DNA of 64,000 nucleotides from Hsuehochloa calcarea. Lineage: Eukaryota > Streptophyta > Magnoliopsida > Poales > Poaceae. Location: the NCBI GenBank assembly GCA_036346395.1, contig CM070594.1:26073385-26137384 (forward strand). Reading direction: 5' to 3'. This document shows, piece after piece, positions 47,301 through 58,044 of the stretch (the first letter of the stretch is position 1; every line of letters begins with the position of its first letter). The position numbers were made by a program, and so were the translations under genes. Under the pieces are notes generated by a model. That model worked only from the letters and a program-made list of their open reading frames with translations. It did no database searches and was not told the DNA's origin.

Positions 47301-50300
47301 GACTTCGTTTGCCGTCTTCACCCAGAGTTTGAGCCTGTCCGCGCTCAACTGCTGAGCCGCTTACCACGACCAACAGTCACCGAGGCTATTTCGACCCTTC
47401 GTGCTGAGGAGCTTCGCCGCGGCATAGCAGCATAGTTTGTTCCGGCTGTATTTGCTACCCCTTCTTCGACTACAACCCCTCCTCAGGTGTCTGTTTCTAC
47501 TCCTTTTTTTGCACCAACTAGGGTTCAGTGCAATTATTACAAGAACTTCGGGCACGACTACCAGCGTTGTGCGGTGCGAAAAAAGCAGAACAAGACACGG
47601 GACGATCCAAGGGGGCAGGGAGGCCCTAACTCCTCGACGGGAAGACAGACCAGCACGTCAGGACCTTCTCAACCAAGTGACTCTGTTGGCTAGATTACGC
47701 CAAGCTCTACTTCAGTAGCTCTCACAGCTCAGCAGATTCTGCTAGTCTAGCTCAGACGTCTCCTCCAGGTACTTCTTGGGTTCTGGGTTCTGGTGTCTCT
47801 TTTCACATGACACTGGACCCCACATCTCTCACTTCAGTAGGACTTCCTGTTTTTCCTATCTCTGTTCAGACAGCTAACGGTACTCCACTGTCTGTCAGCT
47901 GTTAGGGCACTCTTTTGTCCATCGACTTTTGGTTCATTGTCTCCCATGTTCTCCAGCTCACCATGCAGCTTCTCTTGGTGGGTCAGCCCACTGATCTTGG
48001 CTGTAGCGTTGGTTTTGACTCTCACACCTGTTTCATCCAGGATCGACAGACAGGCGGTACTTGAGACTGGCCGACGCCGTAGGGATCGTCAGGGTCTCTA
48101 CATCCTTGATCGCCTCCACCTTCCGTCCACTTCAGTTGCTCCTGTCACCTCTACGTCTACTTCCACCGCCACTGCTGCCACCACCTCTGGAATTTTTGCA
48201 CAGTAGCATCACCGTTTAGGTCACTTGTGTGGGTCCCGTATTTCTTCATTAGTTCGTTAGGGTGTTCTTAAACGTGTTACTGTTGATACGGCCATGTGTT
48301 GTCAGAGTTGTAAGCTGGGCAAGCAGCTACAACTTCCTTATCATTCTAGTAAGTTCTTGTCTTCTCGTCCTTTTGATTTAGTTCATTCAGATGTATGACC
48401 TGCGCCAATTATCTCTAAAGGTGGGCATAAATCTTATGTGATCTTCATTGATGATTATTCTTGTTTTACATGGATTTTTCCTATGTCTAATCGTGGTCAG
48501 TTTTTGCGATCAATCGCAGCTTTGGAACGATGGTTTGTACTCAGTTTGATTCTTCCATCCGTAATTTTCGTTGTGATTCTGCTAGCGAGTACTATTCTGG
48601 TGCTTTTAAACAATTTCTTTCTAAACAGGGCACTCTTTATCAGTCTTCTTGTCCTGGTGCTCATGCTCAGAATGGGGTTCTTGGCGCAAACATAAATCAT
48701 CCGATTGAGACCGCTCGACTCTTCTCCTTCCTCTCACGTTCCACCACAGTTCGGGTTGAGACTGTTTTTACGACTACATATCTCATCAATATGCGGCCTT
48801 CCACACTGCTCTTAAGGGTGTCAGTCCTATAGAGCGTCTCTATTCTCGAGCCCCCAGTACACTCACCTTCGTGTTATTTGTTGTACTTATTTTGTTCTGC
48901 TGCAGCATCGTGAGCGCACTAAATTATCAACCCAGTCAGTTGAGTGTCTGTTTCTTGGTTATAGTTCTGAGTATAAGGGTTATCGCTACTGAGATCCTTC
49001 TTCTCGACGGATCAGGATTTCACGAGATGTTATTTTTGACGAATCTCGACCTTTCTTCTATCGAGATTCGGCTCCTCCTATTTCCACTGTTGAGTCGATT
49101 TTATAGTTGTCTCTTTCTTACTCTTCACCCATTTCTCCACTATCACGGTCTTCCCCTATTTTGTCTCAAGTGGTTTCTTTTGTACCTCGCGGAGGCAGCA
49201 CCGCCTCTTGTTCCTGCAGACCACCGTTTTATTTCTCTGGTATTCACTACTCTAGGCATCCTCGTCATTCACCAGTCTCCTCTCCTAGTATCTTGCCGAC
49301 ACCCACGTCTGATCCTCCTAATGATGCTCCTCATTACGTTCTTCATGACCGGACATCCCTTCGACCTCCTAATCATCTTGGATTTGCTTCAATAGCTCAA
49401 ACTCTCTGTCACTGAGCCTAGTTCTTATCGTGGGGCTGCTCCTCATTCTGAGTGGCAGCTCGCTATGGCAGAGGAGCTTGATGCTCTTGGACGTACAGAG
49501 ATTTGGGATATTGTATCGACACCTGTGCATGCTCATCCGATCAGGTGCAAGTGGGTGTATAAGATTAAGACCCAGTCTGATGGTACTATCAAGCACTACA
49601 AGGCTCGTCTTGTGGCTCGCAGTTTTCAGCAGGAGTACGATCGTGACTACAATGAGATTTTTGTCCCTGTTGCCCATATGACCACTGTTCGCACTTTTGT
49701 TGCGGATGCTTCGTCGCCAATGGTCCATCTCTCCGCTAGATATTAAGAATTGACTTTCTTAATGGTGTTTTGCATGAGGATGTCTAAATGCGACCACCAC
49801 CTAGGTTTCACCTTGTCGGCCCCATGATCTCATCTCGAGGTAGGACTTCGCTTCTTACGTATGTTGATGATATGATCATCACGGTGATGATTCCTCATTC
49901 ATCATGTATGTGAAGAAGCATCTCAGTGAGCAGTTTTTGATGAGTGATCTTGGTACTCTTACGTACTTCCTTGGAATTGAGGTCTCTTCTATGATTGAGT
50001 GCTACTACCTCTCCCAGCAGAAGTATGTTCATGATCTTCTTGATCGACCGGTCTAATCGACACTCATGATCGCCGAGATTCCCACGGAGTTATCCCTACA
50101 GCTTCGTGCCATTGATGGTGATCTTCTTAAGGATCCTACTCGATATCGTCATCTTGTTGGGAGTTTGGTGTATCTTGTGAGCACCCGTCCTGATATTGTT
50201 TATGTTGTTCATATCTTGAATCGGTTCATGGCTCGTCCTACCCATCTTCACTGCAGTCATCTTCTTCGTCTTCTTCGCTACTTGTGTGGGACTATCTCTC

Positions 50301-53300
50301 GTCATTTGTTTTTCTCTAGCTCTACCTCACTACAGCTTCAGACGTACTCCGATGCAACCTGGGCTAGTGATCCTTCTGATCGTCGTTTTCTTTCTACTTA
50401 CTGTGTTTTTCATGGTTCCTCCCTGATTGCCTGGAAGACTAAGAAGCAGACTGCAGTTTCCCATTCGAGTGCAGAGGCTGAGTGGAGAGCTATGGCAGCA
50501 GTGACAGCAGAGGTTACTTGGTTGAGGTGGCTACTTGCAGATTTTAGAGTGCCTGTAATGGGATATACGACTCTTTTGTCTGACAGTACAGGTGCTATCA
50601 GTATTGCCCAGGACCCAGTGAAGCATGAGCTCACCAAGCACATTGATGTGGATACTTCATACACTCGCTCACAGGTGCAAGAGAGGGTATTTGCTTTACA
50701 GTTTGTGCCATCAGAGTTACAAGTTGCTGACTTCTTCATGAAGCCACAGACTAGGGCACAACACTTGTATTTTCTCTCTAAATTCAGTGTGTGTGATCCA
50801 CCATGAGTTTGAGGAGGGTGTTAGAATAGAACTTTTTTGTATTTCCTTATTTGTATATGGCAACCCCCTTGTACTCCCTAAATATATTGCCCATTAGGCC
50901 TCTCAAATATATGCACGCAATATTCATAACATATAATTTCATGTAAAATGGTCTTCATTGTCACTTTGTTGGAGAATTATTGAATGCAAGTCGTTAAATT
51001 TCAAACTGTATGTGTATGACAACTTTTAACAATGAAGCATAAGAAAGTACTCAGGTTCCACTTCAGGCCAGTGGTTGTAGTGCTTGTAGATGGTGCTCCA
51101 ACAGGAAATAGTCCACAATGTGGCCCTTCAACAGATGATTCGATATAGATCTCATGGTGATGTGTTTTGGGAAGAAGTCGAATCAAGCAATCATCTGACA
51201 GAAGGATAATCCGCATGTCCGAGAACACATACAGAACATTGATATTAGCAGCCTCGTGATCAAACCTTCCACCAAGTGCTCCAGTAACAAGAACGCAAAG
51301 CTACGGTGTTAGAAGGAAAAGGTAAGTTTCATAACAGTAATCAGAAGGTCCGAACGATGTAAAACTTTTAATTTTGATATTGATAGAAAATATCAACTGG
51401 TAAAAGATAGCGAGACAGAAAATTATCAATTATCAAACTCAAATAGTACAATTACTACTTACATTAGGTTTTTCATGATCAGGTGTGCGATGACGGATAT
51501 GAGAAATGCACTTGTGTAGATCTGTTGTCTCTTGGTTATGTGATTTATCTGAAATTTTGGATCCCTGCATAGAGATCGGTTTAGCAAAACCATGACATCA
51601 CCAATGTGGAATTCATTATATCCACCTGCTCCAACAGGAAAGATGAACTCCACTTCCAGAAGTGTTATCCAATTTTCTGACAAAGATGCTTGGTGTCTAC
51701 TTTGCTGCTAAAGATCCATGTCAAACATTGTTGGCCCTTAGCAGTCAATGGCCAAATTAAAAGTCTTGTTGATCACCAAATACTCCCGAGAAATTTCAAT
51801 AGGACGGAAACAGGTTAAGTACTAAACAGGTGTATAATTTCAAGTCAAAGCACCTTGCAGAATTGAGTTTTCAAAAAAACCAAATTGCAAGCATTGAATT
51901 TAGTAGTTAATTATTTCTGATGTACAACCAGAAATAATATCCACATGAAATGGAATAGATGGAAGCATCAGAGCATCTATTCCTTTACAATGGCGAGTAC
52001 AGTCAGCCGTTTGTAGACATAATCACCAAAAGAATTGCAACTTTGTTTAAGATCATCAAACCAGCATCCATTCTCACTGCAGTTGTCTCATGGACTAAGC
52101 ATAAGATCCTCTCAGACTATGATAAAAGCAGTCCACTACAATCTACAAAATTGGTCAGCTGCCAGATGAGAAGTTCGTCATTTTTTATATAGTTTTGCTG
52201 TCCACGGCAACAATTCTCTTCTAACAGGTACTAATACATGAGAACACTACTGCAATTTCATTCTTCCAACTAAATTCACTACAACTTTTAACTGATTGCA
52301 TTATTTTCTTTTAAAACATTAACAGACAGCATTGTTACTTATGGAAACCTAAACTAAACTCATCAAATGATGCAATTGGACTTTCTGTAAACTTATCAGT
52401 GCAAAGATGCATGTACACTTTTCCCATCATTTTGGCATTTTTGCAGCAGGGGTTTTCATGCTGGAACACACCTTCCTGGCTTCTCCAATCATTATATTAA
52501 CTTAAATTCATGCACAACCATAATTCCCATTGCACATAAATTAAAGAGTAAATTGCATGGTGAGTCACTGAACTTGTGCAGGTGGTTTATCTGGGTCAGG
52601 GTACTTAGAGAATGCACATCTAGGTCACTAAAGTGCATTAAGTGGGTCATCAGTCATCCAACATAGCCTAGGCTGGCAGCTCACACTGATGTGGCACTCC
52701 ACGTGGCGCTACATGTTGATGTAGCACCCAGACCCACCCTTTTTGCATTAAACCCCCTACTCTACCTTCGCATTTCCCATTCTCTTCCTCCTCTATCCAG
52801 ACCAAATGCACCACCACCCACCGCCGTTGGCGCTGTCTCTGCCAGAAGGGTGGCGCAAATCCCACAGCGATGACAACTTCCAGGTGCACATCAATGTTGA
52901 GCAGTGGTGTCCTCCAGATAGAGCGAAAATGTGGACCAGCGAGCAGGCGACTGTAGCGGCTGCTGCTTCTGCTGTGCAAGCACGACAGCCTCCTGTGCAG
53001 CACGCCAAGCAGCGCCAATCAATGAAGGGTGACCCAGACGGAAGCCGCCGACATCAAGCATCCATGCTACTGATGTGTTTGTGCTATGTGGCCGCTTTGA
53101 GCAATTTGTTCTTCAATTTATTTTTCCTCTTTCTTATTTCTTCTTTCCTGATCAAATTTTTTCCAATCCCCAATTCCTCCATGGTAGCTTCTTGGTCAGG
53201 TGTGCTTCAACCTAGTCATCTTTGCATTAATGGACGACCTGAATGAGAAGAAATCGAAGGGCAAGCTCCCTGCGAAACAAACAGCTGGTCTCCATGCCGC

Positions 53301-55299
53301 TGTTGTGCTCGTGTTGTCCCTGGAGATGAAGAACAAGAAGGTGCTAGTACAGATGGAAGGAGATGGGCTTTGGAAGATCACTCAAATCCAAATACAGGCA
53401 AGGGCAACGACGGCGGGGTGGCACGATCAACAAAGGTCGCTAGAAACGTCACCATTTGCATCTTAGTTGGAGACTTGGAGTAGAGAGAGAGAGAGAGGAG
53501 AAAGGGGTTAAAAGCAAATTTTTGCCATGTTGGCAACAGTCAGCTTGCAGTGTCTCACAGGGCTAGTTTGGACTTGGCATGACCCACTTAACGCACTTTA
53601 GTGACCTAAATGTGCATTTTCTAAGTACGATGACCTACATGAATCACGTGCACAAGTTCAATGATCTGCCGTGTAATTTACTCTAAATTAAACATAGGCT
53701 TAATGTTCATTACGCATATGTTAGTATTAAGGCAGAACCAGTATGTTCAAACAACACTTCAGAAGTGAGCTTAGCCAAAGTTCAATTGCTGAAATCCCAC
53801 CAGGATGTCCAGATAATGTAAAACATCGTAGGAAAGAGGAAGCAAGAAAAAAACCTGACTAGAGTAGAACTTTTTTACTTCCAGCCTTATAGAATCCATA
53901 TCTCCCTCGATTATTTCGGGAACATACCTGGATAACAGCAACTATTTGTGAAATTTAGGCAAGATGAGTCCTAAAAAATTTGTTGGCATGGTTCTCTAGG
54001 TAGAATAAAGCACAAACATATATAAGCAGCTTGGTATAAGAAAACTGATAAACTGACTCTACTAGGAGAAGACGTTCAGATATACAACATAATGAAGTCT
54101 CCTGGATAACATCAAGTAGAATCATCACCATCATCATAAAATATGACCCTTTTTTAATGATTTTTGGAAATTAGTCCAAGTAGATTATTCTATGCCTGAT
54201 CAGTTACCAGAAAATTCCTGTAAAAAAATTGTTACCAGAAATTAAATAGGTGTGTCTCAGTCAGTGGCAAGAGATCTGCAATCACCTATAAGTAGAATCA
54301 CTACTACCTATGTGCATTACATATGAAACACGTATACTAGAAGGCATGGGATGCACTACTAAAAGTACGCAGACATGCTTAAGCATCTTAAGTCTTAACA
54401 TACAGACTACAGGAAACATATATGAGATGTTCTGTGGGATGTAACTGAGTAAACAGTAACAATAAGACAAGCATTATTTTATGTTACTATTTTTCTCTCA
54501 TTCCCAGCTTACTAAATCAAGAAGCCCATCCTATTAAGTAATAAACAATCAGTGTTGCCAATTAGCCTAAGGAAGAGAAATAAATTAGAATTTTTCAGAT
54601 TATACAAAGCTCAAAATAAAAACAGGTGTCCATTTTGTTACAAATATGAAGTTTTGTAACTGGGATCATGTGATTGATGCTATCGAAAATTTGGCAACAC
54701 TTGTCGTTGTCAATATTCAGATCGGGAAAAAAATCCATACACTAAACATTGGGGAAAAAAGGAAGCAAGTTGTAAATGAATAGCTACAAATGCCTATGAA
54801 TGAACTAGATATGCCGGAAAACACTGGGGAATATCAAGTAATTCTTATGTTTAGTGGTCAGTAGTGTCTATTGACATTAATCAAGATAGCCAGGTCAATA
54901 TCTTTCATTGCAGCATTTTGGAAATGTTTAAAATTAATTTAGCACTATACTATAAAAGGAATGAGAAATTAGTTTACCTATTTCTGGTGCTTTCATAGTC
55001 TTGATCATTGGTCATCTGAGCCATCTCATCAAAAATACGATTGGCTCCTCCATCAGCACAGATCCTCAACTTTGCTGCTCTAAATCAAATTCAAAGGTGA
55101 CTTTAAAAATACATGTCCTATATAGAATATAAAGAAAAGGACAAATGAGCTGGGGCTAGTTACCATGAGCCCATAGGCGAGGTATGAAGCGTGGAAGATG
55201 CTGGTTAAGAACAACTAGAGCATAGTTCTTTGCTAGCGTGTTGGCAGGCTGATGCAGTTTTGGAAGAAGGAAACTAGAAGAATGTACCATAACCTCCAT
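41372..55299 (-). CDS. TPK: Thiamin pyrophosphokinase (six exons, 260 aa)
   Basis: Transfers pyrophosphate from ATP to thiamin, giving thiamin diphosphate (vitamin B1 cofactor); in plants the enzyme is cytosolic. Exons on the minus strand: 55164-55299, 54978-55077, 53855-53927, 51463-51564, 51051-51300 and 41372-41493. Phases all agree, all introns are GT..AG, and the sum is 783 nt. Motifs: YALVVLNQHLPRF (26-38), ICADGGANRIFDEM (51-64), EGDMDSIR (86-93), SHNQETTDLHKC (111-122), TGALGGRFDHEAANIN (143-158), GPHCGLFPVG near 195 and WTISLRKLT at the end. The TPK catalytic Asp-rich and substrate motifs are intact, so the gene looks functional. In-frame ATGs 4 and 8 codons upstream (55311, 55323) are alternative starts. 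Introns 3 and 5 carry transposons. The 100-N gap lies just upstream. Confidence 0.95.
42248..42256 (+). promoter_or_regulatory. Gypsy LTR TATA box
   Basis: tttataagg in catctttataaggagccgg, duplicated at 44584-44592 in the 3' LTR. Confidence 0.55.
42504..43256 (+). pseudogene. Gypsy gag, frameshifted
   Basis: ATG 42504 opens 186 codons with MAESSNDMETVAMQL, then LEFPIFDGKEDPLPWINRCE (the usual gypsy gag core) and WYRRIERE. Near 43000 a frameshift moves the continuation (GMPLRHNHLGELVNLKL) to another frame, with one stop at about 43086. It then runs on as FEEQQVQLFTASLQGMLRI to SLARTYDDM near 43250. Confidence 0.85.
43257..44260 (+). pseudogene. Gypsy RT and partial RNase H fused to gag
   Basis: The gag frame passes directly into RT (SAFSAPVLLVKKQDGSW, FCVDYRALNPQTVKDKF). 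After a stop near 43424 the order continues: FFTKLDLRSGYHQM, FEFLVMLFGLTNALATFQ, and VFFYDILIYSS, where the catalytic FVDD is changed to FFYD. Then come PKTMHALCGFLGLAGYYRRFI and the RNase H start FVECDASGYSFGAVL, ending after DKLAVYN. Integrase is absent. Stops lie near 43424, 43525 and 43718. Confidence 0.88.
46125..46640 (+). other. GC-rich leader of the short-LTR copia element
   Basis: Cytidine-rich tract of gccgcc/ccgacacc words between PBS and gag. ORFs on both strands are compositional and match no domain. Confidence 0.6.
46790..47700 (+). pseudogene. Copia gag with zinc knuckle
   Basis: Interrupted frame with LHATRHIWEYLRERYQQSS (47130-47185), FFLLQRELETLRQEDSSV and FFRALASLWHQLE, the standard copia gag (UBN2) core. 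It is followed by the knuckle CNYYKNFGHDYQRC at 47529-47570; the second position pair is C..Y where C..C is expected. Several stops and two frame changes. Confidence 0.82.
47760..48835 (+). pseudogene. Copia protease and integrase remnants
   Basis: Protease-like SWVLGSGVSFHMT near 47775 (usual D replaced by G before SG), then ISVQTANGTPLSV. The integrase piece at 48430-48830 includes FIDDYSCFTWIF, FRCDSASEYYSGAF (middle DDE Asp region) and GAHAQNGV. Heavily interrupted. Confidence 0.78.
49435..49860 (+). pseudogene. Copia RT, 5' part and broken core
   Basis: 49465-49745 encodes AMAEELDALGRTEIWDIV, CKWVYKIKTQSDGTI and HYKARLVARSFQQEYD, the start of copia RT. After the stop at 49744 sequence is lost, and the YVDDM block (tatgttgatgatatg, 49859) follows with a deletion of the intervening RT blocks. 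Confidence 0.82.
50066..50806 (+). CDS. Copia RNase H domain, open reading frame kept
   Basis: 246 codons without a stop, ending just before the polypurine tract. Motifs: RYRHLVGSLVYLVSTRPDI, LQTYSDATWASDPSDRR (catalytic Asp), KTKKQTAVSHSSAEAEWRA (catalytic Glu), LSDSTGAISIAQDPV and ELTKHIDVD, ending QVADFFMKPQTRAQH. It is the only long intact stretch of an otherwise ruined element, so it is best seen as the surviving C-terminus of a dead polyprotein. Confidence 0.85.
   Translation: MIAEIPTELSLQLRAIDGDLLKDPTRYRHLVGSLVYLVSTRPDIVYVVHILNRFMARPTHLHCSHLLRLLRYLCGTISRHLFFSSSTSLQLQTYSDATWASDPSDRRFLSTYCVFHGSSLIAWKTKKQTAVSHSSAEAEWRAMAAVTAEVTWLRWLLADFRVPVMGYTTLLSDSTGAISIAQDPVKHELTKHIDVDTSYTRSQVQERVFALQFVPSELQVADFFMKPQTRAQHLYFLSKFSVCDPP
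50819..50931 (+). repeat. 3' LTR of the short-LTR copia element
   Basis: 113 bp, TGTTAGAATAG to ATTCATAACA, sharing ctccct(a/t)aatatattgccc and atatgcac(g/a)caatattcataaca with 46005-46100. Confidence 0.88.
52546..53683. mobile_element. Pack-MULE-like element, 1138 bp, TSD TAAATTAAA
   Basis: Terminal inverted repeats of about 110 bp. The left starts GAGTAAATTGCATGG and contains cactgaacttgtgca, gaatgcacatctaggtcact and aaagtgcattaagtgggtca; the right end is their complement. A perfect 9-bp duplication TAAATTAAA lies at 52537-52545 and 53684-53692, as for Mutator-like elements. There is no transposase. The 0.9-kb interior is GC-richer than the intron and contains plus-strand frames from ATG 52806 (MHHHPPPLALSLPEGWRKS) and ATG 53230 (MDDLNEKKSKGKLPAKQ) with splice-like cag/gt borders. 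This suggests captured gene pieces whose source I do not recognise. Confidence 0.9.
53482..53499. repeat. (GA)n microsatellite
   Basis: Short agagag run inside the MULE, close to its right inverted repeat. Confidence 0.8.
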
Positions 55300-55438
55300 A
55301 CTGCGTGACATGCGCCATAACATCTTACTGTCTTAAAGGTGAAACCAAAACTATTTTAACAATAGAAAACCCACCTATTACTCATGATAATATCAAAATA
55401 TGCAAAGCGTTCATATATTCAGCACTCAGGTTTGCATG

Positions 55439-55538
55439 NNNNNNNNNNNNNNNNNNNNNNNNNNNNNNNNNNNNNNNNNNNNNNNNNNNNNNNNNNNNNN
55501 NNNNNNNNNNNNNNNNNNNNNNNNNNNNNNNNNNNNNN
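55439..55538. other. Assembly gap, 100 N
   Basis: Exactly 100 unknown bases, the usual placeholder for a gap of unknown size. It lies about 140 bp upstream of the TPK start, so part of the 5' UTR intron or a 5' exon may be missing. Confidence 0.99.
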
Positions 55539-57139
55539 CAATCAAGTATTTAGCAAACTACAACTTGGTCCAAACGTTCTGCTGTAGTTCCACACTGCAG
55601 CCTAACTTAATTGACTTTCAAACAAACAGTAACTAAGTGTTTAATATATAGTTGCATCTAGAATAAAAATATGCCTTCATCCCCAATACTGGGGAATACA
55701 TTGTTGCAGCATTCCAGTGTAACAGAATGGAAGAGAAAACGGCTACTTGTTCCCTACAACTCTAGTGCTAGGAGTAGTTTTCCTTCCAGTAAACTAAAGT
55801 GACAATTTTTTACTTTTCAAAGTCAATAAGATGCCACTTTGACCATTAAATTTTGTTATCGTATACTCAAAAAATGGTATAAAAGTGCAACAATATGAAA
55901 GTATTTTTCATGACAAAATTACTCTTATCATTCTAATATATCCAAACTACATATTTTAGACAATATCTTTAATCAAAATTAATACGGTCTAACTACACGC
56001 ATTCTAGCATCACTTTTTCTTTGCTAGAGAGAGTAATAAATTAATGCTTTAGCTAAGGTCTCTCATCTTCCTTTTCGGACACATCAGAAACTAATATAAA
56101 TAATCTCTAATACAGTCCAATTCACCCCAATAAAACACCAAACAGGATAAAGCATTTTGTTAGTGAAATTCCAATCCAAGCTCTGCCTAAATTGACGGGA
56201 TTAGCAAATTATGAGTTCATTTCTCCTCTTCATTTTTAATATTAAAAATTATGTCCTGATTTTTCGTGCATTAAAACAGAAATAGGGGCGTAAAAATCAA
56301 TAAATAAAAGTCATCTCCACTGATCACCTCGCTTGCCTCCCTCGAATGCCATGAAAACTTCAATGCAGAATTGGCCCCATTACATTATTCATTCAAACTT
56401 TCTTACGTTTATTGCAACGCCGAAATTTTCCCAAAATGGTAGCCCCCATCCCCACCCCCCCAGGGGAAAAACTTTTCTTTTCAATACCCAGCTAAAGAAT
56501 CATCCGAAATTCAATACCTCCCGGGACGAATTCGACAACATTTCCCCTGAAATCCACCAAACTCCTGGGTCAAATCGATTTGTGTCAACTAGTCGGAACC
56601 TTCCCATGGACCAATCCAACCATTTCCAAGAACGGGAATCTTTTCTTTGGGCCGATTACCACAAAAACCCAAACCCCAACAAGAAAGGGAAAGAAACATC
56701 ACAAAAAAATGCAGTCCTACTTGCGAGGGAAATGGCGGAACAGATTTAGAATTGTGTGAAAAAATCACCTCAGATTAAGCAAGCGAAGAGGAGGGGGGAT
56801 GCGAGTGGGGAGGCCAAGACAACTCGCCGCTTTCCTGCGCGAGGCTGTAGTGGGGAGAGACTGTTCGCGTAGAAGGGAAAGAATCGACGAAGAAGTTTAA
56901 AAATAGAAAAGAAACAAGCGAAAAAAAAAAGGAGAAAATGCCAAAGCATGTACCTTCGCTGTCACGACTCACGAGCCGCAACTTGGGTTTGTTAACTATA
57001 GCCGCTGGATGTGCGGTGATCGTTCACCTGAGCTTTTTGTCATGTGGGTCCCACTAAAAGTTACAGCCTACAAGAATGAAGAAGCAAGAACTTACGTGAT
57101 ACTCTTTTTTTTTAATAAAAAACCCCATATTAGATATTA
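55539..57139. other. Upstream region of TPK, candidate non-coding first exon
   Basis: On the minus strand a CT-rich, GC-rich tract (about 56770-56880) ends in CTGAG|GTGATT at 56769, a good splice donor. An acceptor-like acag at 55328-55331 lies just before the in-frame ATG at 55323. This would make a leader exon and a 1.4-kb 5' UTR intron that includes the gap. The 138-codon plus-strand frame at 56333-56749 has no domain. Confidence 0.35.
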
Positions 57140-57165
57140 CTCCCTCCGTTTCATTTAATTTACAG
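57140..57165. mobile_element. Stowaway-like MITE terminus
   Basis: TA followed by CTCCCTCCGTTTCATTTAA, the consensus end of Stowaway (Tc1/mariner) MITEs. The matching opposite end is not found, so this is a remnant. Confidence 0.5.
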
Positions 57166-58044
57166 GTTGGTCAGAATCAGCCTTCACTAAAACTGGGTAT
57201 ATACTCACCTTACATGTAATACTAGATCAAATCCCTCCCGGCGGCGCTCGACGGTTGTTTTGCACTGACGTGGCCTTTTAATTACCATTCTTCATCTTCT
57301 TTGCGGTGGTGAAGCTCGAGCAAAATGTAGGGGGGGTTAACTCTAAATACTAATGCAAATGCAAAACTATTCAAGTGCTTAAGACAAGATAGAATTTATA
57401 GCCTTTGAAGAATGACCTGTCCACATTTGGATTACAACTTACAAAATACATTTTAAGCGAGATATATGTATAAACTACTATAAATAAAAAGGAAAATATA
57501 CAAAAATACAACTTTACCATAGAGCTTATCACTACATATCTTATATTGTAATTTGTACAAAACAATTTATTAATTGAGTGCGAAATACATGACCTGATAA
57601 CAAAATTCCCCTATTAAGATTACATACATGGAGTGAAGAAGGGCTCGGACACCATGTAGTAGGATCTAGCTTCGTGGAGTTGCAGATGCATCATGGTCTG
57701 CCTGTCCACCACCGGAATCCCGCTGGCCGCCGCCGCAGCATGTCTTTTCATCTTTTTGCTTGGTACATCATAGCTGACCGCCACACGAGTCAAACACAAT
57801 GAACATGGACCAACAAGAGTTGGTGATTATGGAAGAACATTAGAACAAGCAGCAAACTAGGCAGCCGCCACCCCAAAGCAAACCTAAATGGATTTGGGCA
57901 TTTAGCTACATCGGTGAAGAGCAAGGCCAGGGATTAGGGATTCACCATTGGCATCCTATCGTCATGGACCGATGGCCTCATGAGTGGGCCGAGCTCAATG
58001 AGCTTCAGGAGGTCCCAAGTGGCCATCTAATGGACTTTAGTATA
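57166..58044. other. Intergenic sequence, nothing recognised
   Basis: Mixed AT-rich DNA with a short GC-rich patch at 57690-57740 (ccgctggccgccgccgc). No supported gene. Confidence 0.4.

Larger units (their letters stand above)
46005..50931 (+). mobile_element. Ty1/copia retrotransposon with ~100-bp LTRs
   Basis: LTR1 46005-46100 (TGTTATAATAGG..ATTCATAACA, 96 bp) and LTR2 50819-50931 (TGTTAGAATAG..ATTCATAACA, 113 bp). PBS tggtatcagagct at 46101. Purine tract gagtttgaggaggg before LTR2. Flanks GATAA and TATAA (46000-46004, 50932-50936) may be a mutated target duplication. LTR1 lacks about 30 bp present in LTR2 and has an extra aaatattcataaca. Interior order gag, zinc knuckle, protease, integrase, RT, RNase H is copia. 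It is full of stops except for the last domain. Confidence 0.9.
41494..51050 (-). other. TPK intron 5 (9557 bp) loaded with two LTR elements
   Basis: Donor CTGA|GTACTT at 51050 and acceptor TTCCAG at 41494. It contains the gypsy element 42037-44806 and the copia element 46005-50931, both on the strand opposite to the gene. Without them it would be about 1.86 kb. In 44812-46004 a tract ttaacacccccaca (45131-45150) looks like the complement of a copia polypurine tract plus LTR start, so another small fragment is possible. Confidence 0.9.
51565..53854 (-). other. TPK intron 3 with a MULE insertion
   Basis: 2290 bp, donor CAG|GTTTTT at 53854 and acceptor TGCAG at 51565. It contains the 1138-bp MULE (52546-53683). 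The remainder is ordinary AT-rich intron. Confidence 0.88.

Noticed and set aside
48871..49395. Hydrophobic 174-codon ORF as a membrane protein
   Set aside because: It is an off-frame reading of copia integrase/linker sequence; the pyrimidine-rich coding DNA gives Leu/Phe/Ser in the wrong frame.
56333..56749. 138-codon plus-strand ORF upstream of TPK
   Set aside because: No recognisable domain or promoter; it lies in the probable TPK leader intron and has no homologue that I recognise.
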